From: Tetraselmis striata
Taxonomy: Eukaryota > Chlorophyta > Chlorodendrophyceae > Chlorodendrales > Chlorodendraceae
Assembly (NCBI GenBank): GCA_006384855.1
Contig: VCJN01003431.1
Span: 62,001-126,000, forward strand
DNA length: 64,000 nt
Reading direction: 5' to 3'
This document shows, piece after piece, positions 12,934-23,200 of the stretch (the stretch's first letter is position 1; each line of letters begins with the position of its first letter). The position numbers and the translations under genes are program-made. The notes beneath the pieces were generated by a model. The model had not been told where the DNA came from. It searched no databases and saw only the letters and a list, made by a program, of their open reading frames with translations.

Positions 12934-13551
12934 CTAGGTTTGTAAGTTCGGTCGGTTGCATGTTAAAGAGTTTGTGGCAGGGCCATCTTCGTCAACATAG
13001 CCGTCATCACCGCTCGACTGGTTTGAAGGTTGCGAGCCATCGCAGGGTTCCGAGTCGGCGTCGTTATCCGCACCACGTGTATATTCAGACTCCGCTAAAG
13101 GTGACGGCGGTATCGGTCGACGATGGCGAGGGTTACGGTGGTGGCAAGTCGGCATAGTGATGTCGATCCAAACTCTTGGCTTGCTTGAAGTAAGTCGGCA
13201 ATAAAACGAGAAACGAGCCCCCCCCCCCCTCCCCCGCCGGCCATCATAATTGTACAGTTGTTGCATGGTGCTCAGGTAATGTCGACCGATGGCAGTCACA
13301 ACGTCAGGAAGGGAGGAAGTTTTCAGAATATTGATGGTAAGGATGGCATGCAAAGAGTGTCGTCGAGCGGTCGTCTTGTTAGTGGGCCGGTTGTTGCGGT
13401 CATAAGCACATGGTTTTGTCCAACAAGCAAAGTCGACAAACCAACAAGCACAATAAATAAAAGCCAGCCTTGCAAAATAGCGAGGGATATTGTAGAAAGA
13501 GCACCGCCAATTGTATTGGCAAATATGCAGAGTTGAGGCAAAGGCGAGCAT
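12934..13551 (-). CDS. Uncertain ORF with acidic, Asn/Ser-rich C-terminus
   Basis: A 205-codon open frame ends in an acidic stretch (GADNDADSEPCDG, SSGDDGYVDEDG). The N-terminal third reads like antisense or intron sequence, so at most the distal 80 codons (about 12934-13180) look protein-like. It lies upstream, on the same strand, of the remnants at 10.4-11.5 kb and could be the 5' part of the same old gene. No domain is recognised. Confidence 0.25.
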   Translation of the reverse strand: MLAFASTLHICQYNWRCSFYNIPRYFARLAFIYCACWFVDFACWTKPCAYDRNNRPTNKTTARRHSLHAILTINILKTSSLPDVVTAIGRHYLSTMQQLYNYDGRRGRGGGARFSFYCRLTSSKPRVWIDITMPTCHHRNPRHRRPIPPSPLAESEYTRGADNDADSEPCDGSQPSNQSSGDDGYVDEDGPATNSLTCNRPNLQT

Positions 13552-15079
13552 AGTTTCAAGACTCGAGAGGTGGAATGTCGCGGAAACAAGAAGTAAAATG
13601 ATTGAAAATTGTGCTGCAAGGGAGACATATTTATGTGAGGTCAGTGGATGGGCGAGGCGTCACTGCCTCGTCTTCGCTACTGTCATTGATGTGGTACCGG
13701 GGTCATTGGTTAAAGGAATATTAGGTTTTCTAGGGTTTGGCAATTCCCTCACAAATCATCTGAGTAGCACACCAGGCTTTCATGTACATGTACAAGTAGC
13801 CATCTTATTTGCGGTTTTGCTTGTCGCGTGCGCAACGTCCTCACTGGAAAGTTGCGCACGGTCCTTCCGTCCCGATTTCGTGATTCGTTCGTCTTGCCGT
13901 AGTTGGCGTTTCCTAGTACCTTTCGGGTGATTAACCTTTTGCAGCTAGCCCGCCATGTATAAATATATATGTAGATGCATACTAATCCTTATGTTTTTTA
14001 CGCTTAGCAGGAATAACTAAAATGATAAAAAGATAATTTAATAATAATGCCACCTACCGCTGCTTATTGCTTATTGCTTATTAGGCCGATATTCCGATAA
14101 GACCGCGTTACGCGATCAAGTTATTGCCCGCTAGCAGCTTGGGCGGGGGAATCGGGTACCGGTCGTTAATGAATTGGTATTTGGAATAGGAAGTCGGTAT
14201 GTATTCGTTACTGCCATCAACTCCGATTTTAGCCCATATTCGAAAAGCAACTAGATTGTTAGTCGTACAACGATCCGACTTTCTATATTATTATTGTGCC
14301 GATCTAGGAGACAGCGCGCGCAATAATCTACAATTTCATCCCATAACCGCCTCAAATCGTCATCTCGCTGCGCGCGGCCACGCCCCCCGCGCCAGCCCCG
14401 CCTGCCGTCGGGATAGGGCCACCAGTAGCCCAAAGCCGCCGCGGTCCGCATCACTGCTCACTGCTCAATGTCCCACTCGTCGGTATCGAACCTCAGAACC
14501 CCGTCCCCATGCTACTCGACGGGCTGCAAGTTCACCGTGCCCGAGCACCAGGAGCCTGGAGCAGTCCGGGTCATGATGATAGACAGTCGCGGTTGGCGCG
14601 GCTCCACCCTCGGTCGCCATCGCGGGGTCTGGTGAAGGTCGAGCGACGCAGAATAGAGCAAGCCTAACCGGACGGAGGGATACCCCATGACAGAGGCCCC
14701 AAAATCGGCGCCGGCATATGTATTGGCGCCGGACGGGTGGGGCAGCACTGAGTAGGCCGCGGGACCCGGGCGCGAGTGGTGGAGCGGTGGACTTGGGAAA
14801 GGGGGGGGGGGGGGGGGGGCGACGTATATGGCTCGCGGGGTGGCCCGGAAGGCCCAAGATACGTACCGGATGGGTCCGAAAGTTCATCGATGCCATCTAG
14901 GACTTCCTGGCTTTTCTCTCGTTTTATTCTACATTATTTTGCGTTAATGTAGGACCTCCGGAGGTCGAATATACCACGTCCTAGATTGAATATGCGATGT
15001 ACCGGCGTTTCGAATATGGGGTTTTCCTAAATATAAATATTAGCGGCGAATCTACGACTATAGCCGATCTAGCGGCTTT
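13552..15079. other. Intergenic, no gene seen
   Basis: No supported coding region. A short GGGTACCGG-containing stretch at about 14150-14185 resembles the sequence at 49943-49975 next to the LINE2 copy there, so LINE2-derived sequence may begin here and be interrupted. A G run lies at 14803-14819. The ORFs at 14465-14900 are low-complexity. Confidence 0.35.
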
Positions 15080-16263
15080 TCGAGTATGGGCTTTAGGTAT
15101 GCGGCACCACAGTAGACGACAAGGCTAAGACGGGGAAGTAGCGCGCCATTGAGGCGCTCGATTCGGTATTAGTCGGTGGGCAGGACATAATTTCTCGTAA
15201 TGTCGTGAGTGTGTCTGTCGTTAAAACATGTAATTAATATACTACCGATTCTAAGTTACGGATGTGAAGTATGGGGAATGGATAGAACTAGCGGCACAAA
15301 TATAAATTACAAACTGTACTCAATCAATGCTTTGCGGTGCCTTATTGGGGTGGGTAACAAATCCCATGGGGTGGCCAATGTACCGGTGGTGCGGAAATTG
15401 GATATTGCGCCCATAGAGGCTACGGCCGCTGCGGCATGGGCTCGCTCGGGCTTTCCTTAAAGCATCCGACTTGAATACATGTATAACTCATTTAGTAGAT
15501 CAGCCAAGTCGGGCGCGCATTAAGACGTGGACGTCGGGGATTGTGCGGTGGATGGTTAGACTAGCTAGTAGGGCGAACGTAGGGCTAGCTGAGGGGGCGC
15601 ACCTTCATCCACTACTTGAGTGGAGGTCACTAGCCGCGCATGATGCCACTAAACTAATAATTAAAGGCATCGGTGTGGGCGCGTTACGAATCGTCAGCAG
15701 CGTTGGCACGCACTGGCTGGGGTATATATGCCCAGCCACTCAGGCGTATTATGCGTCAAACCCGTTGCCACACAATGGTACGGGTGTTCCCATGAGGTTT
15801 CTGGCCGGGTTGCACATGATGCAATTACTACGAACATGAGAATTTAACACTGCCCGCCGATTGGCCCAAATTCATGCCATGCATGAGCGGTTCCTTGAAC
15901 ACTGCCATGCATGCGGCGGATGTGAATCTTAGATGACTATCGAACATGTGTTGGACGGTGGAGTGCCCGCGGGTGGTGGGGGTATCACCGCCGTCGTAGT
16001 TTGGGGTAACTAAGTTGTTGGTAGTTCCGGATGAGGGTTCCGGGATTTTATTAGTAGTCACGTTATTGTGTCAACACCCGAGGACCAAAGGATTTAACTC
16101 CCTTATCTTACTGGGCGGTCCCTCCCTTCACGGCGTCCTGGATTTTACTACTGAGAACGGGAAATTTTCCATTTATGGCGTCGGGCCCTCCCTCACATCG
16201 CTTTTTTTGTTGCACATGTCTGTCGCACACCCGAGATGCTTTGCTCCGCGGGATGGGGCTTGC
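15080..16263 (+). mobile_element. LINE2 copy, decayed, left part (continues at 21589)
   Basis: Nucleotide sequence and broken frames match the LINE2 copy at 49990-51075 throughout: the AIEALDSVLVGG segment, SYGCEVWGMDRTSG, RCLIGVGNKS, DIAPIEATAAAA, LNTCITHLVDQPS, SNPLP and the HSR-type end near 16240. Frameshifts and small insertions spoil the reading frame. The copy stops exactly at the MULE1 target duplication (16255-16263) and resumes at 21589 beyond MULE1, so the two halves were one insertion before MULE1 arrived. Confidence 0.88.
16255..16263. repeat. MULE1 target site duplication, left copy
   Basis: GGGGCTTGC here is repeated at 21589-21597. In the intact LINE2 copy (near 51081) the sequence occurs once. 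Nine bases is the usual duplication length of Mutator-like elements. Confidence 0.85.
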
Positions 16264-16323
16264 GGGAAAAGGGCAATATCATAGCGTAAACGGTGCAGGC
16301 CACTATACTTCACTTTTGACTCA
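16264..16323 (+). repeat. MULE1 left terminal inverted repeat
   Basis: Reverse-complementary to 21529-21588, perfect from about 16280 inwards. The outermost 16 bases differ between ends apart from the initial GGGA. Confidence 0.92.
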
Positions 16324-16619
16324 CTGGGACAATTTACTAGCTCGCGCGCCAAACAATGTACTACAGACATATATACAGCGCAAAGTACTGTATACTCGCC
16401 GCCGCCGCCGCCATCCCTTATCCCGCCCACTCGAGTGGAGGGGGGGCTGCGCAGTACTACTAGTCGCTACTGGTATGCCTTTCCACCACCGCCAAGGCTG
16501 CCCAGAACCCAAACCGGGCCGTGGCAGACAATTATTCATAGGAAAGGATCCCACGCGACACAGGCATGCATGGTCTTAACTTACACAAAATGGCGCGAAC
16601 GCCCGGATCCGTGACATGA

Positions 16620-17231
16620 ATGGACTCCGCCCACCTTCGGCGTAGTTTTGCACGGCTGGTGAGTAGGCATGCTGCCGCCTCTTACGTCCATGCGTCCCTG
16701 TGCCTTATTTGCCTTGCATTCCCTGCTATGCCGCGAGACTTGCAGCTCACGCTATCGGGTACTGCCATGCAGGTCGGGGTAGGTCCCATCGCGATGGAGG
16801 TGCCTAGCACCCCCCCCCTTCCCCCCCGCACGCGGCCACCCTCTCGAGAGTCTGCCAGCCGGTCCGCCCGACCCGCTCTACCAAGGGCTGCATCTGCTCG
16901 ACGTGCCCCCACCCAACGCTCTCGTCGCGTGGCGGCCCTTGCCGTTGGACCTAGCCGGGACGATACGCAGTCAGTGGCGGGTCAGGGGCAAGGCCCGCCA
17001 GCGGCAGACATGTCGCCGAGCTTGGCTATCGCTGGCGATGCGGCCGAGGGCTGGCCTACGCATAGCGATAGCCAGGCTGGGAAGAGCGGCGGGCAGGGAG
17101 CCGGCGCGTCGGCAGCCACACCCTGTGGACTTGCGCTCGCATTACGCGGGGGTGGGGGCGTGCCGGATGCCAGCGGCTCGGAGGCTAAAGGCGCGACAAC
17201 CACCATGCCCACGGTAAGAGCTGTGGAATAA
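16620..17231 (+). CDS. MULE1 + strand Pro/Ala/Arg-rich ORF, unknown
   Basis: A 203-codon frame near the left end of MULE1, convergent with the transposase remnants. The part from the MQVGVG methionine near 16770 to a donor (CCCACG|GTAAGA) near 17215 looks most like an exon: RPPSRESASRSARPALPRAA, QRSRRVAALAVGPS, GQGPPAADMSPSLAIAGD, EAKGATTTMPT. The segment 16900-17220 is duplicated at 19255-19570 with the same frame open, which supports coding. MULE2 has a similarly placed, similarly basic/proline-rich + strand ORF at its left end (36833), suggesting an accessory protein of this MULE group. No known domain. Confidence 0.45.
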   Translation: MDSAHLRRSFARLVSRHAAASYVHASLCLICLAFPAMPRDLQLTLSGTAMQVGVGPIAMEVPSTPPLPPRTRPPSRESASRSARPALPRAASARRAPTQRSRRVAALAVGPSRDDTQSVAGQGQGPPAADMSPSLAIAGDAAEGWPTHSDSQAGKSGGQGAGASAATPCGLALALRGGGGVPDASGSEAKGATTTMPTVRAVE

Positions 17232-17299
17232 GCGGGATGGAGGGCGGGGGGGCGGGGGGGGGGGGGGGGGGGGGAGGGGAGGTTGTGGCCGTGCTGTGA

Positions 17300-18345
17300 T
17301 GTAATGCTGTGGTCGTAGTGTGGTGCACCTTTCCATTTTTACGGCTTGCTTATTATGTCACCATTACACGTTCGACTGACAGCCCCCGACTCCAAAAACT
17401 AGCACGAGCAACGCACTCCCTGCCCCCGCTGCCGACGAGTTGCAGCCGGCCTGAAAAGAAGCAACGCCAGTCGCCAAGGTGGGCGGCCTTGCTGCGATGT
17501 AACGTTGTCCCGGGCTTCTGTAGTTTTCGGCTTGCTAATTATGTCGCCATCGCACGTTCGACCCACAGCCCCCGATTGCAAAGCACGAGCGACGCACCCC
17601 CCTTGCCATGCTGCCGACGAGTCGCAGCCGGCCTCAAATGAAGCGACGCCAGTCGCCACGGTGGGCGGCCTTGCTTCGATGTAAGGCTATGCTAGGCTGT
17701 TTTCGTTTTCGACTGGCTAATTACGTCGCCATCGCACGTTCCACCCATAGCCCCCAAGTGCAAAATGTGGCACAAGCGACGCACCCCCCTTCGCCTTGCT
17801 GCCGACGAGTCGCAGCCGGCTCGCAGGCGCCACCAGTCGCAAGGGTGGGCGACCTTACTGCGATGTAAGGTTAAGCTAGGCTTTTGTAGTTTCCGGCTTG
17901 CTAATTATTATGCCGCCATCGCACGTTCCACCGATGGCCCCCGAGTGTCAAACCTTGCACGAGCGACGCATCCCCTCGCCCGATACTGACGAGTCGCAGC
18001 CGGCTTCAACCGAGGCGACGCACGTCGCCAAGGCGGGCGGCCTTGCTGCGACATAATGCTGTTGTCCACCTTTGCATTTTTATGGCTTGCTAAATATGTC
18101 GCCATCGCGCGTTCGACCTACCCCCCTCCTCCCGATTGCTAGCTGCACGAGCGACGCACCCCCTCTCCTTGCTGTCGACAAGTCGCAACCGGCCTCAAAA
18201 GAAGCGACGCCAGTCGCAAGGTGGGCGGCCTTGCTGCGATGTAAGGCTATGTTGGGGTTTTTTAGTTTCCGACTTGCTGACTATGTAGTCGCCATCGCAC
18301 ATTCGACCCATACCCCCCGACTGCAAAATCTGGCACGAGCGACGC
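17300..18345 (+). repeat. ~187-bp tandem array, first block (6 units)
   Basis: Units are recognised by the GCTTGCTAATTATGTCGCCA block at about 17342, 17528, 17712, 17896, 18083 and 18272, spaced 184-189 bases. In most units one half resembles an exon (AADESQPAS, EATPVAK-type reading) ending in CCAAG|GTGGGC, and the other resembles a short intron ending in a CCCACAG-like acceptor. Frames are not kept in every unit. Confidence 0.88.
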
Positions 18346-18392
18346 ACCCGTTGCCCCCGCTGCAAAAGGCCCAAACGACCCTCACAGTTTGC

Positions 18393-18690
18393 TCACAGTG
18401 GCGGCAATCCTTTGGTGACGCCTGTGCAGGCCAGGAGAAGCAAACATGGGGAAAAGGCAAGGGCAAACGCGGGCAGGGTGGTGCTGGCTCCAAGCGCGGC
18501 CGTGAGGAGGAGGGCGGAGCGCTGGATGGCCAGCTCTACTATGGGGTGGGCACCGCTGAAGTGGTGCCGGGCGCAGCGGAGCCTGAGACCCTGGTGATGT
18601 ATGCAAAAGTGCCCGCCAGAGATAAAGGTGGCTGCACTGCCGGCACCTTCTCGACTCGCCGCAGTCGCAGGAAACCCCATTGTCGCCCGC
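18393..18690 (-). pseudogene. MULE1 transposase fragment with SWIM zinc finger
   Basis: The - strand reads VSCDCGESRRCRQCSHLYLW, matching ISCDCKSFMCHRQCGHLYLW of the MULE2 transposase. This is a SWIM-type CxC...CxH finger, characteristic of the C-terminal part of MULE transposases. The frame beyond it is not clearly conserved. It stands alone between two blocks of the 187-bp array, with no DDE catalytic region next to it. Confidence 0.8.
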
Positions 18691-18839
18691 AGAAACGCAC
18701 TTCAGTCGACAACAAACTCTGTGGACGGCTTGCAAGGAGCGAGAAGGCTGAGGCAGCAATCCTCGCCTACTGTTGGTATACGCGACAATGCACGCATGGG
18801 TGACCTGGTACTCGGAGTGGCATTCGTGTTGTATGGCAG

Positions 18840-19250
18840 TCGTATTGACGCACCCCCTCGCGTGCCTGCTGCCGAGCCGCAGCCGGCCTCGACAGGGGCG
18901 CCGCGAGTCGCCAAGGCGGGTTGGCCCCGCTGCACGTATTGCCATTGCGCACCTATTACTTTTACGGCTCGCTAATAGAGTCGACATCGCACGTTGGCCC
19001 CGCATACCCCGAGCGCAGAGGCTTGCCCGAGCGACGCACCCCCTCGAAGCGCTGCTCCCGAGTCGCAGCCGGCCTCGACAGGGGCGCCTCATGTCGCCAA
19101 GGTGGGTTGGACCCGCTGCACCTTTGTTGCCGTTGCGCACTTGTTACTTTTACGGCATGCTAATTGAGTCGCCATCGCACGTTGGCCCCCGCAGACCCCA
19201 AGCGCAGAAGCTGGCCCGAGCGACGAACCCCCTCGCGGCGCTGCTCCTGA
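18840..19250 (+). repeat. ~187-bp tandem array, middle units
   Basis: Two diverged units (TCGCTAATAGAGTCG at about 18965 and GCTAATTGAGTCGCC at about 19155) differ from the outer blocks in carrying TTGGCCCC after the CGCACG box. Their exon-like half reads PAAEPQPASTGAPRVAK, the cleanest version of the repeated peptide. Confidence 0.8.
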
Positions 19251-19254
19251 CCCG

Positions 19255-20750
19255 CATGCCAAACGCTCTCGTCGCGTGGCGGCCCTGGCCGCCGGACCTA
19301 GCTGGGCCGATACGTGGGCAGTGGCGGGTCAGGGGCAGAGCCCGCCAGCGGCAGACACGTCGCCGAGTTTGGCGGCTGCCTCTGACGATGCGGCCGAGGG
19401 CCGGCCTACGCCTAGCGATAGCCACGCGGGGGAGAGCGGCGGGCAGGGAGCCGGCGCGTCGGCAGCCACACTCTCTGGACTTACGCTCGCATTAGGCGGG
19501 GGTGAGGGCGTGCCGGATGCCATCGGCTCGGAGGCTAAAGGCGCGACAACCACCATGCCCACTGTAAGAGATGCGGAATAGGCGGGATGGAGGGCAGGGT
19601 GGAGGGGGGGGGGGATGGCCGTGCTGCGATATAATGTTGTGATGCACCTTTGTATTAATACGCTTGCTAATAATGTCGCCATAGCATGTTCGACCGACAG
19701 CATCCGACTGCAAAGTTGGCACGAGCAACGCACTCCCTGCCCCCGCTGCCGACGAGTTGCAGCCGGCCTTAATAGAAGCAACGCCAGTCGCCAAGGTGGG
19801 CGGCCATGCTGCGATGTAAGGTTATCCCGGGCTTCTGTAGTTTTCGGCTTGCTAATTATGTCGCCATCGCACGTTTGACCCACAGCCCCCGATTGCAAAA
19901 GCTGGCACGAGCGACGCACCCCCCTTGCCTTGCTCCCGACGAGTCGCAGCCGGCCTCAAATGAAGCGACGCCAGTCGCCAAGGTGGACGGCCTTGCTGTG
20001 ATGTAAGGCTACGGGTTATGGGCTCATGTGGTTTCCGGCTTGCTAATTTTGTCGCCATCGCACGTTCCACCCACAGCCCCCGAGCGACGCACCCCCTCGC
20101 CTTGCTGCCGACGAGTCGCAGCCGGCTCGCAAGAGGCGCCGGGAGTCGCCAAGGTGGGTGGCCTTACTGCGATGTTGTAAGGCTATGCTAGGTTGTTTTA
20201 GTTTCCGACTTGCTAATTATGTCGCCATCGCACGTTCGTCCGACAGCCCGCCCCGAGTGCAAAAGCTGGCACGAGCGACGCACCCCCTCGCCTTGCTACC
20301 GACGAGTCGCAGCCGGCTTGCAAGAGGCGCCGCGAGTCGCCAAGGTGGGCGGCCTTTCTGCGAGGTAAGGCTATGCTGGGCTGTTTCAGTTTTCGGCTTG
20401 CTAATTAATATGTCGCCATCGCACGTTCGAGCCACAGCCCACAGTGCAAAAGCTGGCACAAGCGACGCATCTCCTTGCCCGCCGCCAACGAGTCGCAGCC
20501 GCCCTCAAAAGAAGCGACGCGCGTCGCCAAGGTGGTCGGCCTTGCTGCGACATGATGCTGTTGTCCACCTTTGCATTTTTATGGCTTGCTACTTATGTCG
20601 CCATCGCGCGTTCAACCTACCCACATCCCCCCGACTGCTAGCTGCACGAGCGACGCACCCCCTCGCCTTGCTGCCGCATAGTCGCAACCGGCCTCAAAAG
20701 AAGCGACGCCAGTCGCAAGGGGGGCGGCCTTGCTGCAATGTATCCGTTGG
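19255..20750 (+). repeat. Segmental duplication of 16.9-18.25 kb plus second array block
   Basis: The 3' part of the Pro/Ala-rich ORF (16900-17230) and the array units following it are repeated here in the same order, down to unit-specific details such as the CACCTTTGCATTTTTATGGC variant at 18065 and 20570. Array units lie at about 19660, 19848, 20038, 20208, 20397 and 20585. The duplication flanks the SWIM fragment and ends where the transposase N-terminal region begins. Confidence 0.85.
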
Positions 20751-20751
20751 T

Positions 20752-21297
20752 TCAGCCGCAAGTGACTGCTACCTGCACGCGGAAATTATTTGACGAGGGG
20801 CAGCATACCTTTGTAGCCGCCAAGGCATACAAGAACCGCCAATTAGTAGGGAGGCCTGAGATTACCGACTTGACCGCTTTGAAGTCGGCATATTCTGTGT
20901 GGCCGTCTTCGGCAGGAAGCCAGTGACCGACATGGTGTGGTTGTACCTCAGCCCCAGCCGGGGTGGGCCGTGGGGCCCCTGCAACTGCCGTGTCGGAACG
21001 CTTAGCGCTGCCTTGCATACTGGGGCTGCCTGCGGCACCCTCTTCAAACGCCACTACTTCGGCCAAAGACGAAGGGGGACGCTGGCCACCCCCCCTTAAC
21101 GACTCTTCCAAGGTCGCAACATCACGCAAGGCTGCCCCACGCGAGGAGACGGGCCGCCCGACGGCAGACCCGATACAACTTGTTACCATCTCGAGAAGAA
21201 CTTCCCTACTCAACATTCCCTTATGATCTTGAAGGAGTTCCCGCACCTCCCCAAGTGTAGCGCGAAGTTCGTGTATAGCCCGCAAGGGGGAACCCAT
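20752..21297 (-). pseudogene. MULE1 transposase N-terminal fragment
   Basis: An open frame of 181 codons begins MGSPLRAIHELRATLGEV. Its distal part, YADFKAVKSVISGLPTNWRF followed by LAATK, aligns with WESYKALKTDILDFGEKWRY and SSAAK of the MULE2 transposase exon 1. In both elements a GT donor follows the AAATK/SAAK lysine codon; here a possible 36-base intron ends at a GTGCAG acceptor before a quick stop. The zinc-finger and DDE exons that should follow are absent, replaced by the repeat array. Confidence 0.75.
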
Positions 21298-21528
21298 ACC
21301 GACCCCACACCTCTACCTCCTACTTGTTTCAGCGAGACGGTAAGACATGTGTGGGAGGCGGAGAACTGCCTCGACTTCGCGGCAACCTACCTACATGCCT
21401 TCGGAGAACCTGCCTCGACCCGCCGCCTTTGCCCCGTTCCGCCGCCACCAAGTGATCATGTACTTTGCGCCAGTGCACGCGAACCCTAAAACCCTGCACA
21501 TTTTTTAGCATGATATTTCCATTTTTAG

Positions 21529-21588
21529 TGAGTCAAAAGTGAAGTATAGTGGCCTGCACCGTTTACGCTATGATCTTGTCCCAGTCCC
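21529..21588 (-). repeat. MULE1 right terminal inverted repeat
   Basis: Reverse complement of 16264-16323. It is followed directly by the second copy of the 9-bp target duplication (21589-21597). Confidence 0.92.
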
Positions 21589-21905
21589 GGGGCTTGCCCC
21601 TACTCGCATTACTTGATGGGCCGACGCCGAAACGGGTAGGGCAGACCGCCTTCCGTTGTCAGTGCTGGGTATTTTGATGGCAGTGTCTTAGACGGTGATC
21701 CAACAGTGTTGGATATTCTGTCACCGACTTTCAATTAGTCTTGCAGAATGCTTCGGCAACTTGCTTGATGACTATAACAGAGCGACGCCTACTACCCAGT
21801 AAGGCTTTCCTCGATATCTGGATCCCGATATCTAAATCTCGAAAACGGCCGTCACAGAGAGGCTGCAAGGGTTTCACTGTTGCCAGTCCTGTCCCGGGTG
21901 GTGTG
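21589..21905 (+). mobile_element. LINE2 copy, right part (3' end), continues 15080-16263
   Basis: This stretch matches 51081-51370 base for base with few changes, including CGGGTAGGGC, GATCCAACAGTGTTGGA, TTGCAGAATGCTTCGGC and the GTTTCACT...GTCCTGTCCCGGG end. It completes the LINE2 insertion that MULE1 split. Confidence 0.9.
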
Positions 21906-21949
21906 GAAAAACAACCCGCCGCTGCCTTACCTCCCGTAGTACTTTACTG

Positions 21950-22065
21950 GTACCTTCAGCCGACTCGTCTAACGCGGGCTGCAACCAAACCCAACAAGCT
22001 ACTGGTACCGGGTACCAATACCGGTACCGGTACTCTTCGTACCGGTACCACCACCACCCACCCAG
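21950..22065. repeat. Cluster of GGTACC palindromes
   Basis: Eight or more overlapping GGTACC/CGGTAC words occur in about 100 bases at the presumed 5' border of LINE1. Another GGTACC lies directly at the LINE1 3' border (about 26758). The cluster may be a target-site preference or part of the element's 5' end. Confidence 0.6.
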
Positions 22066-22099
22066 CGGCCCCGGAGGCGACCCGTGGCCGTGTGTCGCC

Positions 22100-22919
22100 A
22101 TGCCTCACCCGCCGCCCAGATCGCGTAGCTGCCGTCAACTCTCTCCCACGCGACGTCACCGTTACGCCCGGGCTGTGGCGGGTCGCTTGTATCCGGCGAT
22201 GTCTGCGCCTTCCGCCGATGGTGCGGCAGAACGCGCCGTTGACCCCGGGTCGCCGCCGCCCCCCATTACATCGTCCAGTATATCAAGCAGCCCCGGCGCA
22301 TCGCGTGCGGCGGGAGCGTCGCCCGGGGCAACACCGTCCAGCGGCAGTGCACCCGACGCCACCCAGCCAAGGCCGAGCCCGCCCGCGGCTGCCGCTCCGC
22401 CGGCTCCCACGTACGCCCAGGCGGTGAGCCGGTCGTCGAGTCCCGAGTCCGCGACGGGCGCGGCAGGTACGACCGGCGCGCGCGCTGCCTCGCCTGTGTC
22501 GTCGACTCGCCGCAGCACTTTCAGCAGTATTTCGGGGCCCGGCGCGTCGCAGCGCGATCACGACGGCGTTCCGACCGGCCAGGAAGTCTCCGAGCGGCCC
22601 CAGCCGCGGCCGCGCGGCGGCAACCGCGGCCTGGCGCTCACCGGCCTCGATGCTCTCGCCCGCCTGCATTCCAGGCTACACGACAGCGGGCCGGCGCGGC
22701 GGGGCGTAGCGCCGGCAGCGGCTTGGACAGTCGCCGACGCGCTTTCAGTCGCTGGCGTCGCCGCGGGCGCCGCGTGGGCGCCGAGGATTGACGCCGCAGC
22801 CAGGTCGCTCCAACCCGCCCGCGTCAGGCACCACCCGGCCGACGTGTTGGCTTTCAATGAGGTCGCCGCCGCGTGGCTAGCCAAGGCGCGCGCCGTGCTG
22901 GCCGAGAGGCACCGCCGTC

Positions 22920-22951
<32 letters not shown>

Positions 22952-23200
22952 CGCCGGTGGAGCTGGACAATCGTCAATGCTGCCGTCGCCCGCACTGCCG
23001 TCCGTCGTTGCGTTCCGGGGCGTCGCAGCGCCCCCGGTTGTTGCCCCCACGGCGCCAGAGGTGGGTGCACCGGCCGGCCACCCCGGTAGCCAGGCCTCAC
23101 GGTCTCGGTATCCGCCCCCCCTACTCGCCCATCTCCAGCCGGCGACGGGGTGGGGTGGGGTGCGGTGGTCCACCTCTCCGACGTGGACATGATGCACATG
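22100..23200 (+). CDS. LINE1 5' coding region, low-complexity, frame-broken
   Basis: The 329-codon frame from 22100 is rich in Pro, Ser and Ala (PPPPITSSSISSSPGASRAA, PPAAAAPPAPTYAQAVSRSS) and then more ordered (LALTGLDALARLHSRLHD, VADALSVAGVAAGAAWAPR, DVLAFNEVAAAWLAKARAVL). A 26-base G run interrupts it. Beyond the run another frame continues through VVAFRGVAAPPVV and PATG to join, across a G-rich slip near 23155, the frame WGAVVHLSDVDMMHM. It is probably the N-terminal half of a single polyprotein with the RT. The -AQAVS- linker style is common in LINE N-terminal regions; no zinc finger is seen. Confidence 0.6.

Larger units (their letters stand above)
16264..21588 (-). mobile_element. MULE1: 5.3-kb Mutator-like element, defective
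   Basis: Terminal inverted repeats of 60 bases lie at 16264-16323 and 21529-21588; the inner 44 bases are identical and the outermost part diverges. Both ends begin GGGA and are flanked by the 9-bp duplication GGGGCTTGC. Inside, the - strand keeps two pieces of a transposase related to that of MULE2: an N-terminal domain (20752-21297) and a SWIM zinc finger (about 18610-18680). The DDE core is missing. The centre is filled by a ~187-bp repeat array and a segmental duplication, and the left arm holds a + strand Pro/Ala-rich ORF. The element is therefore probably non-autonomous. It is inserted in a LINE2 copy. Confidence 0.88.

Noticed and set aside
16240-21600. Long array as centromeric satellite
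   Set aside because: It is confined between MULE1 TIRs and includes transposase pieces, so it belongs to the element.
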